Source: CAWARU01 sp963805795 (GTDB lineage Bacteria; Pseudomonadota; Gammaproteobacteria; UBA6186; Azoamicaceae). From it: a stretch of 64,000 nucleotides of DNA. Location of the stretch: positions 1 through 64,000 of the forward strand of contig CAWDVG010000002.1 of assembly GCA_963805795.1 (NCBI GenBank), in the 5' to 3' direction. Shown in pieces: positions 30,800 through 40,249 of the stretch (its first letter is position 1; every line of letters begins with the position of its first letter). The position numbers and the translations under genes were made by a program. Under the pieces are notes generated by a model. The model saw nothing but the letters and a program-made list of their open reading frames with translations, did no database searches and was not told where the DNA came from.

Positions 30800-32845
30800 T
30801 TAAAGACCCCAATCTTTTAACAAAGCTTGAACCTTAGGCGGTCTTCCGCGAAACTCCATATATAAATCCATAAAATCCTTAGACCCTCCTGGCTCTAGGA
30901 TATTATGTAGATAGCGTTCTGCAATGCTTTGATCAAAAATTTGATTATTCTCTTTAAAGAAGTGATAAGTATCGGCAGATAAAACCTCTGACCATAAATA
31001 GCTATAATATCCAGCCCCATAACCTCCTGCAAAAATATGGGAGAAGGTATTTGGAAAACGGTTAAATTCTGGAATAGGTATAATAGCGGTTTTTTCACGT
31101 ACTTTTGTCAAGATAGATTGCACAGCCAAATAATTTTGAATAGAGCTTTTCATGTGCAGTTCAAAATCAAATAATGAAAATTCTAATTGCCTCATCATAC
31201 TTAAACCAATAAGAAAATTTTTACTTTCTTTGAGTTTAGAAAAAAGATGGGGTGGTAGTGGTTCCCCACTCGTACAATGCCTAGAAATAAAAGGTATAAC
31301 TTCTTCTTCCCAACACCAATTTTCCATCAACTGACTAGGCAGTTCTATTGCATCCCAGGCAACGCCTCTATCAGGCCCGATGCTCGGATAATTAACGTTC
31401 GACAAGATAAAATGCAGGCAATGTCCAAACTCATGAAATAAGGTAATGACTTCTTCATGGCTAAGTTGTGCTTCCCTTTCTTCTGCAATCGCTGGTCTAA
31501 AATTAGCAACAATATAGGCCATGGGTGTTTGTATGCTACCATCTAACCTTTCCTTTCGGCTTTTACAACTATCGCACCAAGCACCTTTTCTTTTATGGGA
31601 TCTTGCGTATAGATCCATATAAAATCGGCCTCTCAATTGATTATCTTTGTCAAAAATTTCAAAAAGTTTAACCGAAGGGTGCCAAGCATCAAAATTTTTA
31701 ATTTCTTTAATGGTTATGTTGAACAATTTGCCTGCAACTAGAAACATACCCTTGATAACTTGACTTTCAGGGAAATAAGGACGCAACTCTTCTCCTGAAA
31801 AGGCATAGTTTTCCAAGAGCAATTTTTCAGTTAAAAAGCCGACATCCCAAGCTTGAATTTCCGATATATTGTATTCCTGTTTAGCCATTTTTTTCAAAGC
31901 ATCTGCATCTCGCAAGGCCTGTTTTTTGACAGGAATTATCAATTCATATAAAAAATTTATTACTTCGCTGGTCTTTTTAAGCATTTTCTTAGCTAAGGAA
32001 AATTCCGCATAACATTGAAACCCTAATAGTTTAGAAATTTCTTCTTTTAGCTTTAACTGCTCTACAATGAGAGGTCCATTATCCCATTGCTTTTGATCCA
32101 AGCTATTTTGATCAGAAGCCAATGTATGATAGGCAAAATACATTTTCTTTCGAAGTTCACGATTTTCCGCATAACAGATAACGGCCTGATAACAGGGATA
32201 ATCTAAAGTGATACGCCACCCAACTTGTTGGTTTTCTTCTGCTGCCGCTTTTGCCTGTTTAATAGTATGTATGGGCAGTCCGTTTAGTTGAGCCTCATCA
32301 TCAATGAGCAAAAACCAGTTTTGAGTAGCATCCAAAACGTTTTGCTCAAATTTGTTTCTGATTTCAGATAGTCTTTTATACAGCGCTTTAAACCGGTCTT
32401 TATCTTCGCCTATTAAAGAAACTCCTGTTAATTTAAAATCTCGCAAATAATTTTCAATCACTTTTTTTTGTTTTATATCCATATTTTCAAAACTGCTATT
32501 GTTCCTAATGCTTAATATAGCCTCATATAATTTAGGATTTTGGCTCATTTCAATAAAATACTCAGTTACTGCAGGCAAAACAGCATCATGGGCTTTTCGA
32601 AAGAATGGGTTGTCTCTGACAGAATTTAAATGCTTCACGAGCCCCCAAATTTCACGAAAATCTTCATCTAAATTTTCTAATGGGAGCATTAAATTTTCCC
32701 AAGTAAAGGGCATTTGATTTTTCAATAAATCATCTATGGTTTTATGATTAGCTGCGATTAACTCTCTGATCGTAGGTTCTATTTGTTCATGTTGTATTTG
32801 ACTAAAGAGAGGGAGTTCTGCTGTGCTATTTAAAGGATTCGTCAT
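30800..32845 (-). CDS. prlC: Oligopeptidase A (M3 metallopeptidase)
   Basis: This cytoplasmic zinc endopeptidase degrades short peptides, including cleaved signal peptides. The 681-residue protein has the M3 active site HEFGH at residues 471-475 with the third ligand Glu downstream in the VAWDAIELPSQ region, and the N-terminal helical domain typical of thimet-like peptidases. Length equals that of E. coli OpdA (680). It converges with fis across 12 bp. Upstream, a 229-bp gap separates it from the divergent ferritin-like gene. Confidence 0.95.
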   Translation of the reverse strand: MTNPLNSTAELPLFSQIQHEQIEPTIRELIAANHKTIDDLLKNQMPFTWENLMLPLENLDEDFREIWGLVKHLNSVRDNPFFRKAHDAVLPAVTEYFIEMSQNPKLYEAILSIRNNSSFENMDIKQKKVIENYLRDFKLTGVSLIGEDKDRFKALYKRLSEIRNKFEQNVLDATQNWFLLIDDEAQLNGLPIHTIKQAKAAAEENQQVGWRITLDYPCYQAVICYAENRELRKKMYFAYHTLASDQNSLDQKQWDNGPLIVEQLKLKEEISKLLGFQCYAEFSLAKKMLKKTSEVINFLYELIIPVKKQALRDADALKKMAKQEYNISEIQAWDVGFLTEKLLLENYAFSGEELRPYFPESQVIKGMFLVAGKLFNITIKEIKNFDAWHPSVKLFEIFDKDNQLRGRFYMDLYARSHKRKGAWCDSCKSRKERLDGSIQTPMAYIVANFRPAIAEEREAQLSHEEVITLFHEFGHCLHFILSNVNYPSIGPDRGVAWDAIELPSQLMENWCWEEEVIPFISRHCTSGEPLPPHLFSKLKESKNFLIGLSMMRQLEFSLFDFELHMKSSIQNYLAVQSILTKVREKTAIIPIPEFNRFPNTFSHIFAGGYGAGYYSYLWSEVLSADTYHFFKENNQIFDQSIAERYLHNILEPGGSKDFMDLYMEFRGRPPKVQALLKDWGL

Positions 32846-33019
32846 TACATATTCTCACTTAAAAATAAAAATATCCAAACCAAACATAAACTCTAGGTCA
32901 TTCAATATGATTAGAAGTCATTATGATGTATTTCCAATTGCAATGCAAATACCGTCCGTTATTAGAAAGCTATATATTATACTATACTCAATTATAATCA
33001 TTTATGTTTAATGACCTTT

Positions 33020-33052
33020 TTGTAGACCCACCCTAGGTCGTCTACAATTTTT
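33020..33052 (+). terminator. Terminator-like hairpin in the leader of the ferritin-like gene
   Basis: TTGTAGAC (33020-33027) pairs perfectly with GTCTACAA (33040-33047) and is followed by five T residues, the form of an intrinsic terminator. It lies only 22 bp before the ATG at 33075 and downstream of AT-rich promoter-like sequence (TATACTATACT near 32979-32990). No plus-strand gene precedes it, so it may act as an attenuator of the ferritin-like gene. An overlapping GACC/GGTC pairing could give an alternative fold. Confidence 0.5.
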
Positions 33053-33074
33053 GTCGCACTGAATAGGATATCAT

Positions 33075-33617
33075 ATGTCACAGTCATCAAAAGGCGAATT
33101 TTCATATAATATTGAAAGCATTAGAGCAGAAGCAAAGCAGTCTCTAGATAATGGAGCAGTAACCGAAGACTACTCTCTAGATATAAAGCAAGCTTGCAAA
33201 TTACTCAATGAAGCTTTAGCAACAGAGATTTTATGTGTGTTAAGATACCGTCATCATGAGATTATTGCCAAGAGCATCGATTACCCACAAGTTGCAGCAG
33301 AGTTTAAAGAACATGCTGAAGAAGAAGAACGACACATGCTTATGATCGCTGAGCGTATCAACCAATTAGGCGGGAACCCCGATTTTAATCCCCAGAGTAT
33401 TGTCGAACGTTCAGTAACTGAGTACGGCAAGGGAACCACTTTAGAAGAAATGATACAAGAAGATTTGATTGCAGAGCGTATTGTCATTTCAGTATACCGT
33501 AAAATGATTGCCTGGTTTGGGGATGATGATCCCACAACCAGACGCATGCTAGAAGATATTTTGGAAGATGAAGAAGATCACGCTGATGATCTGGCGTCGC
33601 TTTTAAGTTCTAAATAA
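33075..33617 (+). CDS. Ferritin-like (bacterioferritin-type) protein
   Basis: This 180-residue four-helix protein probably oxidises and stores iron, or protects DNA from iron and peroxide. The di-iron ligands are readable in order: Glu51 (LATEILCVLRYRHH), Glu84-x-x-His87, Glu134 (DLIAERIVISVYRK) and Glu166-x-x-His169. It is longer than Dps at the N-terminus and lacks the conserved heme Met environment of classical Bfr, so I leave the symbol blank. A terminator-like leader hairpin precedes it; no Fur box was recognised. It converges with the secreted protein at 33640. Confidence 0.85.
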   Translation: MSQSSKGEFSYNIESIRAEAKQSLDNGAVTEDYSLDIKQACKLLNEALATEILCVLRYRHHEIIAKSIDYPQVAAEFKEHAEEEERHMLMIAERINQLGGNPDFNPQSIVERSVTEYGKGTTLEEMIQEDLIAERIVISVYRKMIAWFGDDDPTTRRMLEDILEDEEDHADDLASLLSSK

Positions 33618-33639
33618 TGAGGCACTCAGCAGTCAGTTT

Positions 33640-34530
33640 CTATAAACAATGAAACATATTATCCAAGAATAAATGGAGTTGAAACATGGCACCCACATGA
33701 CTACCCGATCTCTTATTGATAGGGATAGTCGCTTCCAAACCTAACTGCACATAATGCCCTGCAAATAAAAAACCGGGATTAACCGTTCCTATAACCCGGC
33801 CTCTGGTTTTACCTATCGTACCAATGCTTAGCGGAAATTCCACGATAGGAATAAGATAATTTAAAAATTTATAATCACAAGCAGAATCATTATAGAGACA
33901 TAAATTACGTAAATGATATTGCAGACTTAAACCCAATTCTACATCTTCAAATTTACGAGCCCCCGTACAAAAACTTGGGGAAATTAATCCAGCAACCACA
34001 ATGGGCCTTATATATTTATATTCTTCACCTAGATTTGCCATTCCTTTACCAAAATAAAGTACCGGTGCAATTTCAGTATTGGAATGAGCGCCTATTTGAC
34101 TTCTTCCCGTCCCACCTAACTCTACTGCCAAACCCGCTGATAATAAAAAGTTTTGCTCATAATCCGTATAAAACTCATATTTTGCCCCAAACTCAATATT
34201 ATCGAAACCGGAATTTAATCTATCTTGCAATCTTGCACGTTGATAATTAGTACCAACAGAAACCCCAAAATAAGGGAAAATAACCTTTGAAACTTCCATT
34301 ATAAATCCATGCGAATGGGTTGTTTCCCCATCTTCATCTCTATTCTTGGTTGTAGCAAAAACCAGATCTAATTCATCCCCAACAGTAGGTTCATCGATAG
34401 CCATGGTTGGAAAAAAACAATTTTCACTATGTGCAAAAGCTTGATTCGACAGTAATAATAAAATTAGAAAACCCAACAAAGAAAATTTTAGGGTTTTGAA
34501 GCCCTGGGCTTGTATTGATTTAAATTGCAT
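33640..34530 (-). CDS. Predicted secreted or outer-membrane protein
   Basis: This is a 296-residue protein of unknown function. From Met at 34530 it has a signal peptide (about 1-33: hydrophobic FSLLGFLILLLLSNQAFA, cleavage after AFA). The mature part has many alternating hydrophobic/aromatic strands, ends in an amphipathic stretch and has few charged clusters, which suggests a beta-barrel or periplasmic beta protein. The frame is open ten codons further upstream (34560); neither start has a strong ribosome site. Four Cys in the mature part could form disulfides. The neighbourhood gives no functional clue. Confidence 0.6.
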   Translation of the reverse strand: MQFKSIQAQGFKTLKFSLLGFLILLLLSNQAFAHSENCFFPTMAIDEPTVGDELDLVFATTKNRDEDGETTHSHGFIMEVSKVIFPYFGVSVGTNYQRARLQDRLNSGFDNIEFGAKYEFYTDYEQNFLLSAGLAVELGGTGRSQIGAHSNTEIAPVLYFGKGMANLGEEYKYIRPIVVAGLISPSFCTGARKFEDVELGLSLQYHLRNLCLYNDSACDYKFLNYLIPIVEFPLSIGTIGKTRGRVIGTVNPGFLFAGHYVQLGLEATIPINKRSGSHVGAMFQLHLFLDNMFHCL

Positions 34531-34847
34531 ATATCCATCTTTCCATTTATTTTTTAACATTAACTTGATTCAACTTTTTGCAGTCAAGATCTTAGATTGG
34601 CCCGCAAAAAGTAATAGTGTTAAGCTTAACCCACTTCGACATAATAAGTAAATAGTCATCGATTCAAATTCCATTGCAACTTTAAAACATGGAATTCAGC
34701 ATAATAGCTTAGAAATCTTTATAGCGGTGGATCCTAGGTTCTATATAAATAATTCTATAAATACGGTGAAATAGGATGTATTCATTTTCCTATTTCGAAA
34801 TCCATAAAATTTATACTTAAAGGTAATAGATAATTTAATTACAGGAT
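34531..34847. other. Gap with two inverted repeats, no gene
   Basis: This AT-rich gap of about 300 bp carries no supported gene. It has ACTTTTTGC/GCAAAAAGT (34574-34612) and GAAATAGGA/TCCTATTTC (34768-34796). The second lies just past the stop of the minus-strand acyl-CoA dehydrogenase gene and could end its transcript, although no T-run follows. Confidence 0.4.
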
Positions 34848-36005
34848 TTAATTAAAAGCCTCTATCCCGGTAATATGTTTCCCGATAATCAAATGCTGAA
34901 TATTATCGGTCCCTTCATAAGTAAAAACCGACTCTAAATTCATTAGATGCCGAATCACGGTGTAATCTAAACTAATGCCATTGGCTCCCAATAGATTACG
35001 AGCTTTTCTAGCTATTTTTAAAGCCTCTCGGCAGGAATTAAGTTTTGCAAGAGAGACCATTTCGAAATCGCTTTCGCCTTTATCCTTTAAGCGGGCTAAT
35101 CGCAAATTTAAGCATTGTGCTTTGACAATTTCGAGCAACATATCCACTAGTTCTTTTTGTACCAACTGGAATGAGGCAATGGGTTGATTAAATTGTTTGC
35201 GTTCTTTGCAATAACTAACGGCGGTTTCGTAACAAGCCATAGCTGCCCCCATTGCTCCCCAAGCGATGCCATAACGTGCTTGCGTTAAACAGCTCAAAGG
35301 AGCACTTAAGCCTTTTTCTGAACCAGGCAAATAATGGCTATCCGGGATAAAACAATCAGAAAAAGACAGTTCACCTGTATTAGAAGCTCGGAGAGACATT
35401 TTCATTTTTATTTCATTACTTTTAAAACCTTTGAAAGTTTTCTCTACTATAAAGCCACGAATTCCTTGCTCAGTTTTTGCCCAAACAATCGCTAAATCTG
35501 CAATTGTGGCATTGGTAATCCACAACTTGGAACCATTCAATATCCAACCATCGGCTACTTTTTTTGCATGGCTCTTCATACTATTGGGATCAGACCCTGC
35601 ATCAGGTTCTGTTAAGCCAAAGCAACCAATGAGTTCTCCTTTGGCCATCTTAGGTAAAAAAAGTTTCTTTTGAAATTCAGAGCCAAAGGTATAAATGGGA
35701 TACATGCAAAGCGAGCTCTGTACCGAAACAAAACTTCTGATCGCACTATCTCCTCTTTCTAATTCTTGGCAAACCAAACCATAACTTAAAAAATTTGCAG
35801 CTGCCCCGCCGTATTCGATTGGAAGCGTTAATCCTAACAAACCTAATTTTGCTAATTTTGGAATAAGCTGTTTAGGAAAATCTGCCTTTTCTACGGCTTC
35901 TGCCATAATGGGAATCACTTCTGTATTAACAAAGGCTCGAACACTATCGCGTGCCAATAACTCTTCAGGTTGCAGTTCTTGGTCTAGAAACAAAAAATCT
36001 TCCAT
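34848..36005 (-). CDS. Acyl-CoA dehydrogenase, glutaryl-CoA dehydrogenase-like
   Basis: This is a 385-residue FAD enzyme that oxidises an acyl-CoA. The pattern RSFVSVQSSLCMYPIYTFGS, IGCFGLTEPDAGSDP, WITNATIADLAIVWAKT and FTYEGTDNIQHLIIGKHITG resembles glutaryl-CoA dehydrogenase more than short- or branched-chain enzymes; the catalytic base is Glu364 in YEGT. Substrate assignment from sequence alone is tentative. It lies 11 bp downstream of the fused 2-oxoacid dehydrogenase E1 gene, so the two probably form a small catabolic operon (for example 2-oxoadipate to crotonyl-CoA, or branched-chain oxoacid breakdown). No electron-transfer flavoprotein gene is present. Confidence 0.85.
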   Translation of the reverse strand: MEDFLFLDQELQPEELLARDSVRAFVNTEVIPIMAEAVEKADFPKQLIPKLAKLGLLGLTLPIEYGGAAANFLSYGLVCQELERGDSAIRSFVSVQSSLCMYPIYTFGSEFQKKLFLPKMAKGELIGCFGLTEPDAGSDPNSMKSHAKKVADGWILNGSKLWITNATIADLAIVWAKTEQGIRGFIVEKTFKGFKSNEIKMKMSLRASNTGELSFSDCFIPDSHYLPGSEKGLSAPLSCLTQARYGIAWGAMGAAMACYETAVSYCKERKQFNQPIASFQLVQKELVDMLLEIVKAQCLNLRLARLKDKGESDFEMVSLAKLNSCREALKIARKARNLLGANGISLDYTVIRHLMNLESVFTYEGTDNIQHLIIGKHITGIEAFN

Positions 36006-36016
36006 GCTTATCTCTC

Positions 36017-38296
36017 CTATTTTTTCATCATTTCACAAGCGGCATTGATAATAGTGTCGCGATTGGGTAATAAAGCTTGCCAGGCATCTCCTAGGGGGAT
36101 AAAGCAATCTAAACCTGTGATTCTTCGTATCATGGGTAGGGTACTTAAGTTTTCCACCAGGGCCGTGATGATGGCTTCACTTAAAGACCCCGTTTTTCTT
36201 GATTCATCCACAATTAAGATTCTATTAAATGACCTGACTTGTTCAATAATAGCAGGAATATTGAGGGGCGAGAGCCAACGCAAATCAATGACGGTGGTTT
36301 GAATATTTTTTTCTTCTTTTAGTATTTTTTCTGCTTGTCTGGCTAAATAATAACCGTTTCCATAACTCAAGATAATGATATCTTGCCCCTTACCGTAAAC
36401 TCCAAGTTCTCCAAAAGCAAGCATTTCTTCAGGCATAGGATAAGTGCACAACCAACCTTTATCATTCGGTTGATGCAAGTCCTTTGTCATATATAAAGCG
36501 ATGGGTTCTAGAAATATGACCACTCTTTGTTCTTCACCTGCTAATTGTAGGCAACGACGAAACATTTTAACAGCATCAGCCCCATTAGAAGGACAGGCAA
36601 TAATAACCCCTGGAATTTCACGCAGAAAAGCAAAAGCATTATCATTATGAAAATGCCCTCCAAAACCTTTTTGATAGGCGAGCCCTGGAAGACGAAGGAT
36701 CATGGGATTAGTAAATTGACCTTGGGAAAAGAAAGACAGTGTCGCAGCTTCGCCTCGGATTTGATCTTCTGCATTATGCAAAAAAGCTAAAAATTGTATT
36801 TCGGGAATGGGAAGAAATCCGTTATGCCCTAAACCAATGGCTGTTCCTATAATTGTTTGCTCATCTAGTAGGGTATCAAAAACACGCCGCTTACCAAACG
36901 TGGTTTGCAAGCCTGCGGTAATGCGATAGACCCCTCCTTTTTTGCCAACATCTTCTCCAAAAATTAAGGTGGTTGGAAAATGAGTGAGGGTTTCGTCTAA
37001 TACCTGATTTAATAGAACCGCCATATGTTTGGGTTCATTTTGTTTATCATTGGTAAATTTTTCATCATGTATATTTTGTTCACCAGTTACACTGTTACCA
37101 TTATGTTCTTTATTATTAATAATCTGATCAAGATTTTGGTTTTTTTTTGGTTTTATTTTGGGCGGAATAACACAAGCCATGATTTCTTCAGCGCTGGTTA
37201 ACTTGGGTGTTTTAACCACTTCTTCTGCAATTCTAGCAACCATAGATCGAAACTGCTCATAATTGTCTAAGATTTCCTGGGCGCTCATAAAATTATCTTC
37301 GATTATTATTCTAGCCGAATGTATCAAGGGATCATCCGCTTCTATGGCTTCTATCTCTTGTATAGTATGATAATGCGATTCGATATCTGAACCTGCGTGC
37401 CCTAATAATCTCACTGTTTTAAAATGTAAAAAAACGGGTTTTTGTTGTGTGCGCGCAATTTGCTGCGCTTTTTTTGCCTGCAAAAATACATTACAAAAAT
37501 TGAGGCCATCACAAGCAATATAAGTTAAGTTCTGGCGTTGCTTAAAATTCTTTTCTATCCAATCCAATGGTGTAGCCACCGAAATACCAATGCCATTATC
37601 TTCGCAGATAAATACAATAGGTAATGGAATCCCTTGATTAGTTACCCAAGCAGCTGCATTGAAAGCGCCTAATGCTGTGGAGTGATTGGCAGATGCATCT
37701 CCAAAGCTTGCTAAAATAACCGAATTATTGGGCAATGGACAGTTTAATTTTAATGCTTTTGCCAAATAACAAGAAAAAGCTGTCCCAACCGCTTTTGGCA
37801 GATGAGAAGCAATGGTGCTGGTTTGTGGAGGGACATTTAAAACTCGACTCCCAAAAACTTTATGCCTTCCGCCCGCAATGGGGTCTTCTTTGGAGGCAAC
37901 AAGAGCCAATAAATGATCTTTAATCGCTTTTTCTCTACTTTCTCCCGCAAGTAACGCTCTTTCTAACATAAAAGCAGTACTGCGGTAATGAAGAAAAGCC
38001 ATATCCGAAACACGAAATGCCTTTGCAATGGCTGCATTACCTTCATGCCCACCACTGCCAATGGTATAAAAGGATTGATTCCGCTCTCGAAGTATGCGCG
38101 CAATCAGATCCAAATGACGGCTGATCATTTGGGTTTGAAAAAGTTTTATACAATCTGCCTTAGACAGGCCAACATCGATTGGGCTTGTGCTGGTTTTGGC
38201 TATTGGAAAGTCCGCATTCAAGACACGTTTAATAAATGCTTTATCTAGGATCCGCGCACGATCTAGATTTGTATGAGTGGGAAAGGGAGGAGGCAT
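36017..38296 (-). CDS. Fused E1 alpha-beta subunit of a 2-oxoacid dehydrogenase
   Basis: The 759-residue protein joins both subunits of a branched-chain-type thiamine-diphosphate dehydrogenase. Residues 1-390 are the alpha part (GSGGHEGNAAI, DPIAGGRH, and the ThDP motif from Gly199-Asp200 to Asp233-Asn234). A charged linker follows at 390-420, and 420-759 are the beta part (LIFGEDVGKKGGVYR, DEQTIIGTAIG, EIQFLAFLHNAEDQIRGE). Such fusions are known in several bacteria. Substrate is uncertain: 2-oxoisovalerate or a related acid. E2 and E3 are not in the window. The downstream acyl-CoA dehydrogenase supports an amino-acid or oxoacid catabolic role. Confidence 0.88.
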   Translation of the reverse strand: MPPPFPTHTNLDRARILDKAFIKRVLNADFPIAKTSTSPIDVGLSKADCIKLFQTQMISRHLDLIARILRERNQSFYTIGSGGHEGNAAIAKAFRVSDMAFLHYRSTAFMLERALLAGESREKAIKDHLLALVASKEDPIAGGRHKVFGSRVLNVPPQTSTIASHLPKAVGTAFSCYLAKALKLNCPLPNNSVILASFGDASANHSTALGAFNAAAWVTNQGIPLPIVFICEDNGIGISVATPLDWIEKNFKQRQNLTYIACDGLNFCNVFLQAKKAQQIARTQQKPVFLHFKTVRLLGHAGSDIESHYHTIQEIEAIEADDPLIHSARIIIEDNFMSAQEILDNYEQFRSMVARIAEEVVKTPKLTSAEEIMACVIPPKIKPKKNQNLDQIINNKEHNGNSVTGEQNIHDEKFTNDKQNEPKHMAVLLNQVLDETLTHFPTTLIFGEDVGKKGGVYRITAGLQTTFGKRRVFDTLLDEQTIIGTAIGLGHNGFLPIPEIQFLAFLHNAEDQIRGEAATLSFFSQGQFTNPMILRLPGLAYQKGFGGHFHNDNAFAFLREIPGVIIACPSNGADAVKMFRRCLQLAGEEQRVVIFLEPIALYMTKDLHQPNDKGWLCTYPMPEEMLAFGELGVYGKGQDIIILSYGNGYYLARQAEKILKEEKNIQTTVIDLRWLSPLNIPAIIEQVRSFNRILIVDESRKTGSLSEAIITALVENLSTLPMIRRITGLDCFIPLGDAWQALLPNRDTIINAACEMMKK

Positions 38297-38498
38297 AGGT
38301 TTTTGCTCAGAAGTACGTTCTCATTAAGTATTTGACCATTGGGTTTTTATGTCAAGATTTGAAGGGCGACCTATAATGAAATTAAGGATGAAATACACAT
38401 ATTTAAGTGCATAGCCATGGTGTTTGAACTTTGTAGAATAGGATAAGTCAATATATATATCAATATGTATAAATTAATAATAGTTTTGGAGAAGTAAA

Positions 38499-39497
38499 AT
38501 GGCGGATGAATACATATATAATAAAGTAGACGAAGATCTTGAAGGTTTGCTCGCAGAAGTGAGAAATTTTAATAATAGCATTAATAATAATCATAAAGGC
38601 GATGCGCGCTATTCTTCTTTATCAAAAATAATTCAATCAACTTTATATGAAATTAATGCATTTCAGTTGAAACCCAATACCAACAGGTCTATTCATTCTA
38701 TCCATTTGCTTCGTAGCTTCAAAAATCTTGTGAATGCATTAAAGCAAATATCAGCAGATAAATTAATATCTCTCGAGGATAACAACTTAGCAAAGGACAT
38801 TATGACAAGGATATCCAGTATTAGTATGGAACTAACCGCATTTAGACCTGCCGTAGATCCTACTCCAATTGGAAATCGTCTAAAAGAACAACCTTCGGAC
38901 GCTGATCGAACTGATTTGCATGAAAAATTAGAGAAAGGAAAAAAATATGATCCCACTGGAGGATTTAAAGATTCCGAAGAACCTAAAACAAAAGAGAGCA
39001 ATGCGTTCATGAGTGGCATCTTTGCTGCAATAACACGCGGATTGGAAAGACTGTTTTATTTATTATCGGCTAAATCTGATACAGAAAAATCTCCTACTTC
39101 TCCCCGTCTTTCCACTATTGATCCTCCATCTAGCTTTAATAGCGAACTTAAGACAAGATCTGAATCGGTTACTCAAAATATAGAAAATCAGAAAAAAGAG
39201 CAAGAAACGATAAACGCGGGGGTAGCACCCTCAAGCAACAGCCCTCAAGAACCAATAATAATACGCACTCTCGAAGAACTCGCAGCGTTCATAGAACTCA
39301 ATAATATAGAAAATCAGAAAAAAGAGCAAGAAATGATAAACGCGGGGGTAGCACCCTCAAGCAACAGCCCTCAAGAACCAATAATAATACGCACTCTCGA
39401 AGAACTTGATGAGGCACTCGGATTTAAAAAGACTGAGGCCGAATCGAAAGAAAAAAAGTCAACAGAGGACAATGGACCATCTAGGCCTACACGTTAG
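38499..39497 (+). CDS. Unknown protein with a recent 42-residue tandem duplication
   Basis: I do not recognise this 332-residue protein. GGAGAAG precedes the ATG. Residues 1-120 are helical and soluble-looking, 125-165 are charged and flexible, one short hydrophobic helix is at about 172-190 (FAAITRGLERLFYLL), and 215-310 hold two copies of a 42-residue unit containing INAGVAPSSNSPQEP and TLEELxxx. The two DNA copies start 126 bp apart (39177 and 39303) and differ at one base over about 105 bp. The C-terminus is Glu/Lys-rich. In a Legionellales context a secreted effector is possible, but no effector domain is seen. Confidence 0.6.
   Translation: MADEYIYNKVDEDLEGLLAEVRNFNNSINNNHKGDARYSSLSKIIQSTLYEINAFQLKPNTNRSIHSIHLLRSFKNLVNALKQISADKLISLEDNNLAKDIMTRISSISMELTAFRPAVDPTPIGNRLKEQPSDADRTDLHEKLEKGKKYDPTGGFKDSEEPKTKESNAFMSGIFAAITRGLERLFYLLSAKSDTEKSPTSPRLSTIDPPSSFNSELKTRSESVTQNIENQKKEQETINAGVAPSSNSPQEPIIIRTLEELAAFIELNNIENQKKEQEMINAGVAPSSNSPQEPIIIRTLEELDEALGFKKTEAESKEKKSTEDNGPSRPTR
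39177..39407 (+). repeat. 126-bp direct tandem repeat inside a gene
   Basis: Two head-to-tail copies with a 126-bp period, in frame (42 codons), lie within the gene at 38499. Over the shared stretch of about 105 bp only one base differs (ACG against ATG), pointing to recent duplication. The sequence diverges at GAAGAACT in the second copy. Confidence 0.85.
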
Positions 39498-39559
39498 TGA
39501 TTCCTATTTACAGTAAAATTGCGAATGCTAGTTCAACCAAAAAATAATTCCCTTTCACT

Positions 39560-40249
39560 TTAGCTAATGGATAACAATGATTTTTCTCCAACATGAATTA
39601 TTTTTTGTCCATTCCAAATATACATTAAATGTTTAAATTGCACAGGAATAGAAATAGCCGCTGGCCGAAAAGCGCCAATACATTCTCCACCCCTATCCCT
39701 AACACTATTATAAACAACGCCCCAAGAACCTATATCCTTTAGAAAATGGCCAGCTGCCTGAGAAGGATTGTAATCATTCGGATGATGAAGCGCCGAATAT
39801 TGCTCTAATCGAAGATCATGTATGGGTTTTACTATTTTCCCCTTGTAAACTCGCATATCAATATCCATTGGTTCTTCTTCTGTTGCAGATAAAAAATTTT
39901 CGCGATGAAAAACGGTTTCTTTTATGGCAGTTTTTAGATCTCTCGAAGCATAATAAACGCCATATGTTCCGTTCGTGAAACGAGAAGGTTTTCCAATATG
40001 GGTAAATGCGGCCATTACAATGCTGGAGCCTTTCCCCGCAATTCGATCTTCTTTAGGAATTAAATAGATATCGCCTACTTCTTCTCTTATACGATCATTT
40101 GTTAAACCCTCAATATAGAAAGCTTCTTCCATCTGAGATACATCCACCAATTCTTCAAAAAAATTAATGGGTGGAAATGTAGAAGGAATAATTCGATATT
40201 GATACTCCCAATCTAGTGTTACAAGCGGTGGAATGTCATCCATAAGCAT
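39560..40249 (-). CDS. RES-domain toxin
   Basis: RES-domain toxins deplete cellular NAD+. The 229-residue protein shows the family pattern: YRIIPS near the N-terminus (the Arg of RES), SRFTNGTYGVYYASRDLKTAIKE in the centre, and the closing SWGVVYNSVRDRGGECIGAFRP with the catalytic Ser-Arg features. It starts immediately after the stop of the antitoxin gene upstream, the normal antitoxin-first order. The start could be two codons later (MDDIPP). Name and activity come from family knowledge; I have not seen evidence that it is active. Confidence 0.85.
   Translation of the reverse strand: MLMDDIPPLVTLDWEYQYRIIPSTFPPINFFEELVDVSQMEEAFYIEGLTNDRIREEVGDIYLIPKEDRIAGKGSSIVMAAFTHIGKPSRFTNGTYGVYYASRDLKTAIKETVFHRENFLSATEEEPMDIDMRVYKGKIVKPIHDLRLEQYSALHHPNDYNPSQAAGHFLKDIGSWGVVYNSVRDRGGECIGAFRPAAISIPVQFKHLMYIWNGQKIIHVGEKSLLSIS

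Noticed and set aside
32823..33011. 62-codon frame upstream of the ferritin-like gene
   Set aside because: It overlaps the start of prlC antisense, has no ribosome site and shows random composition.
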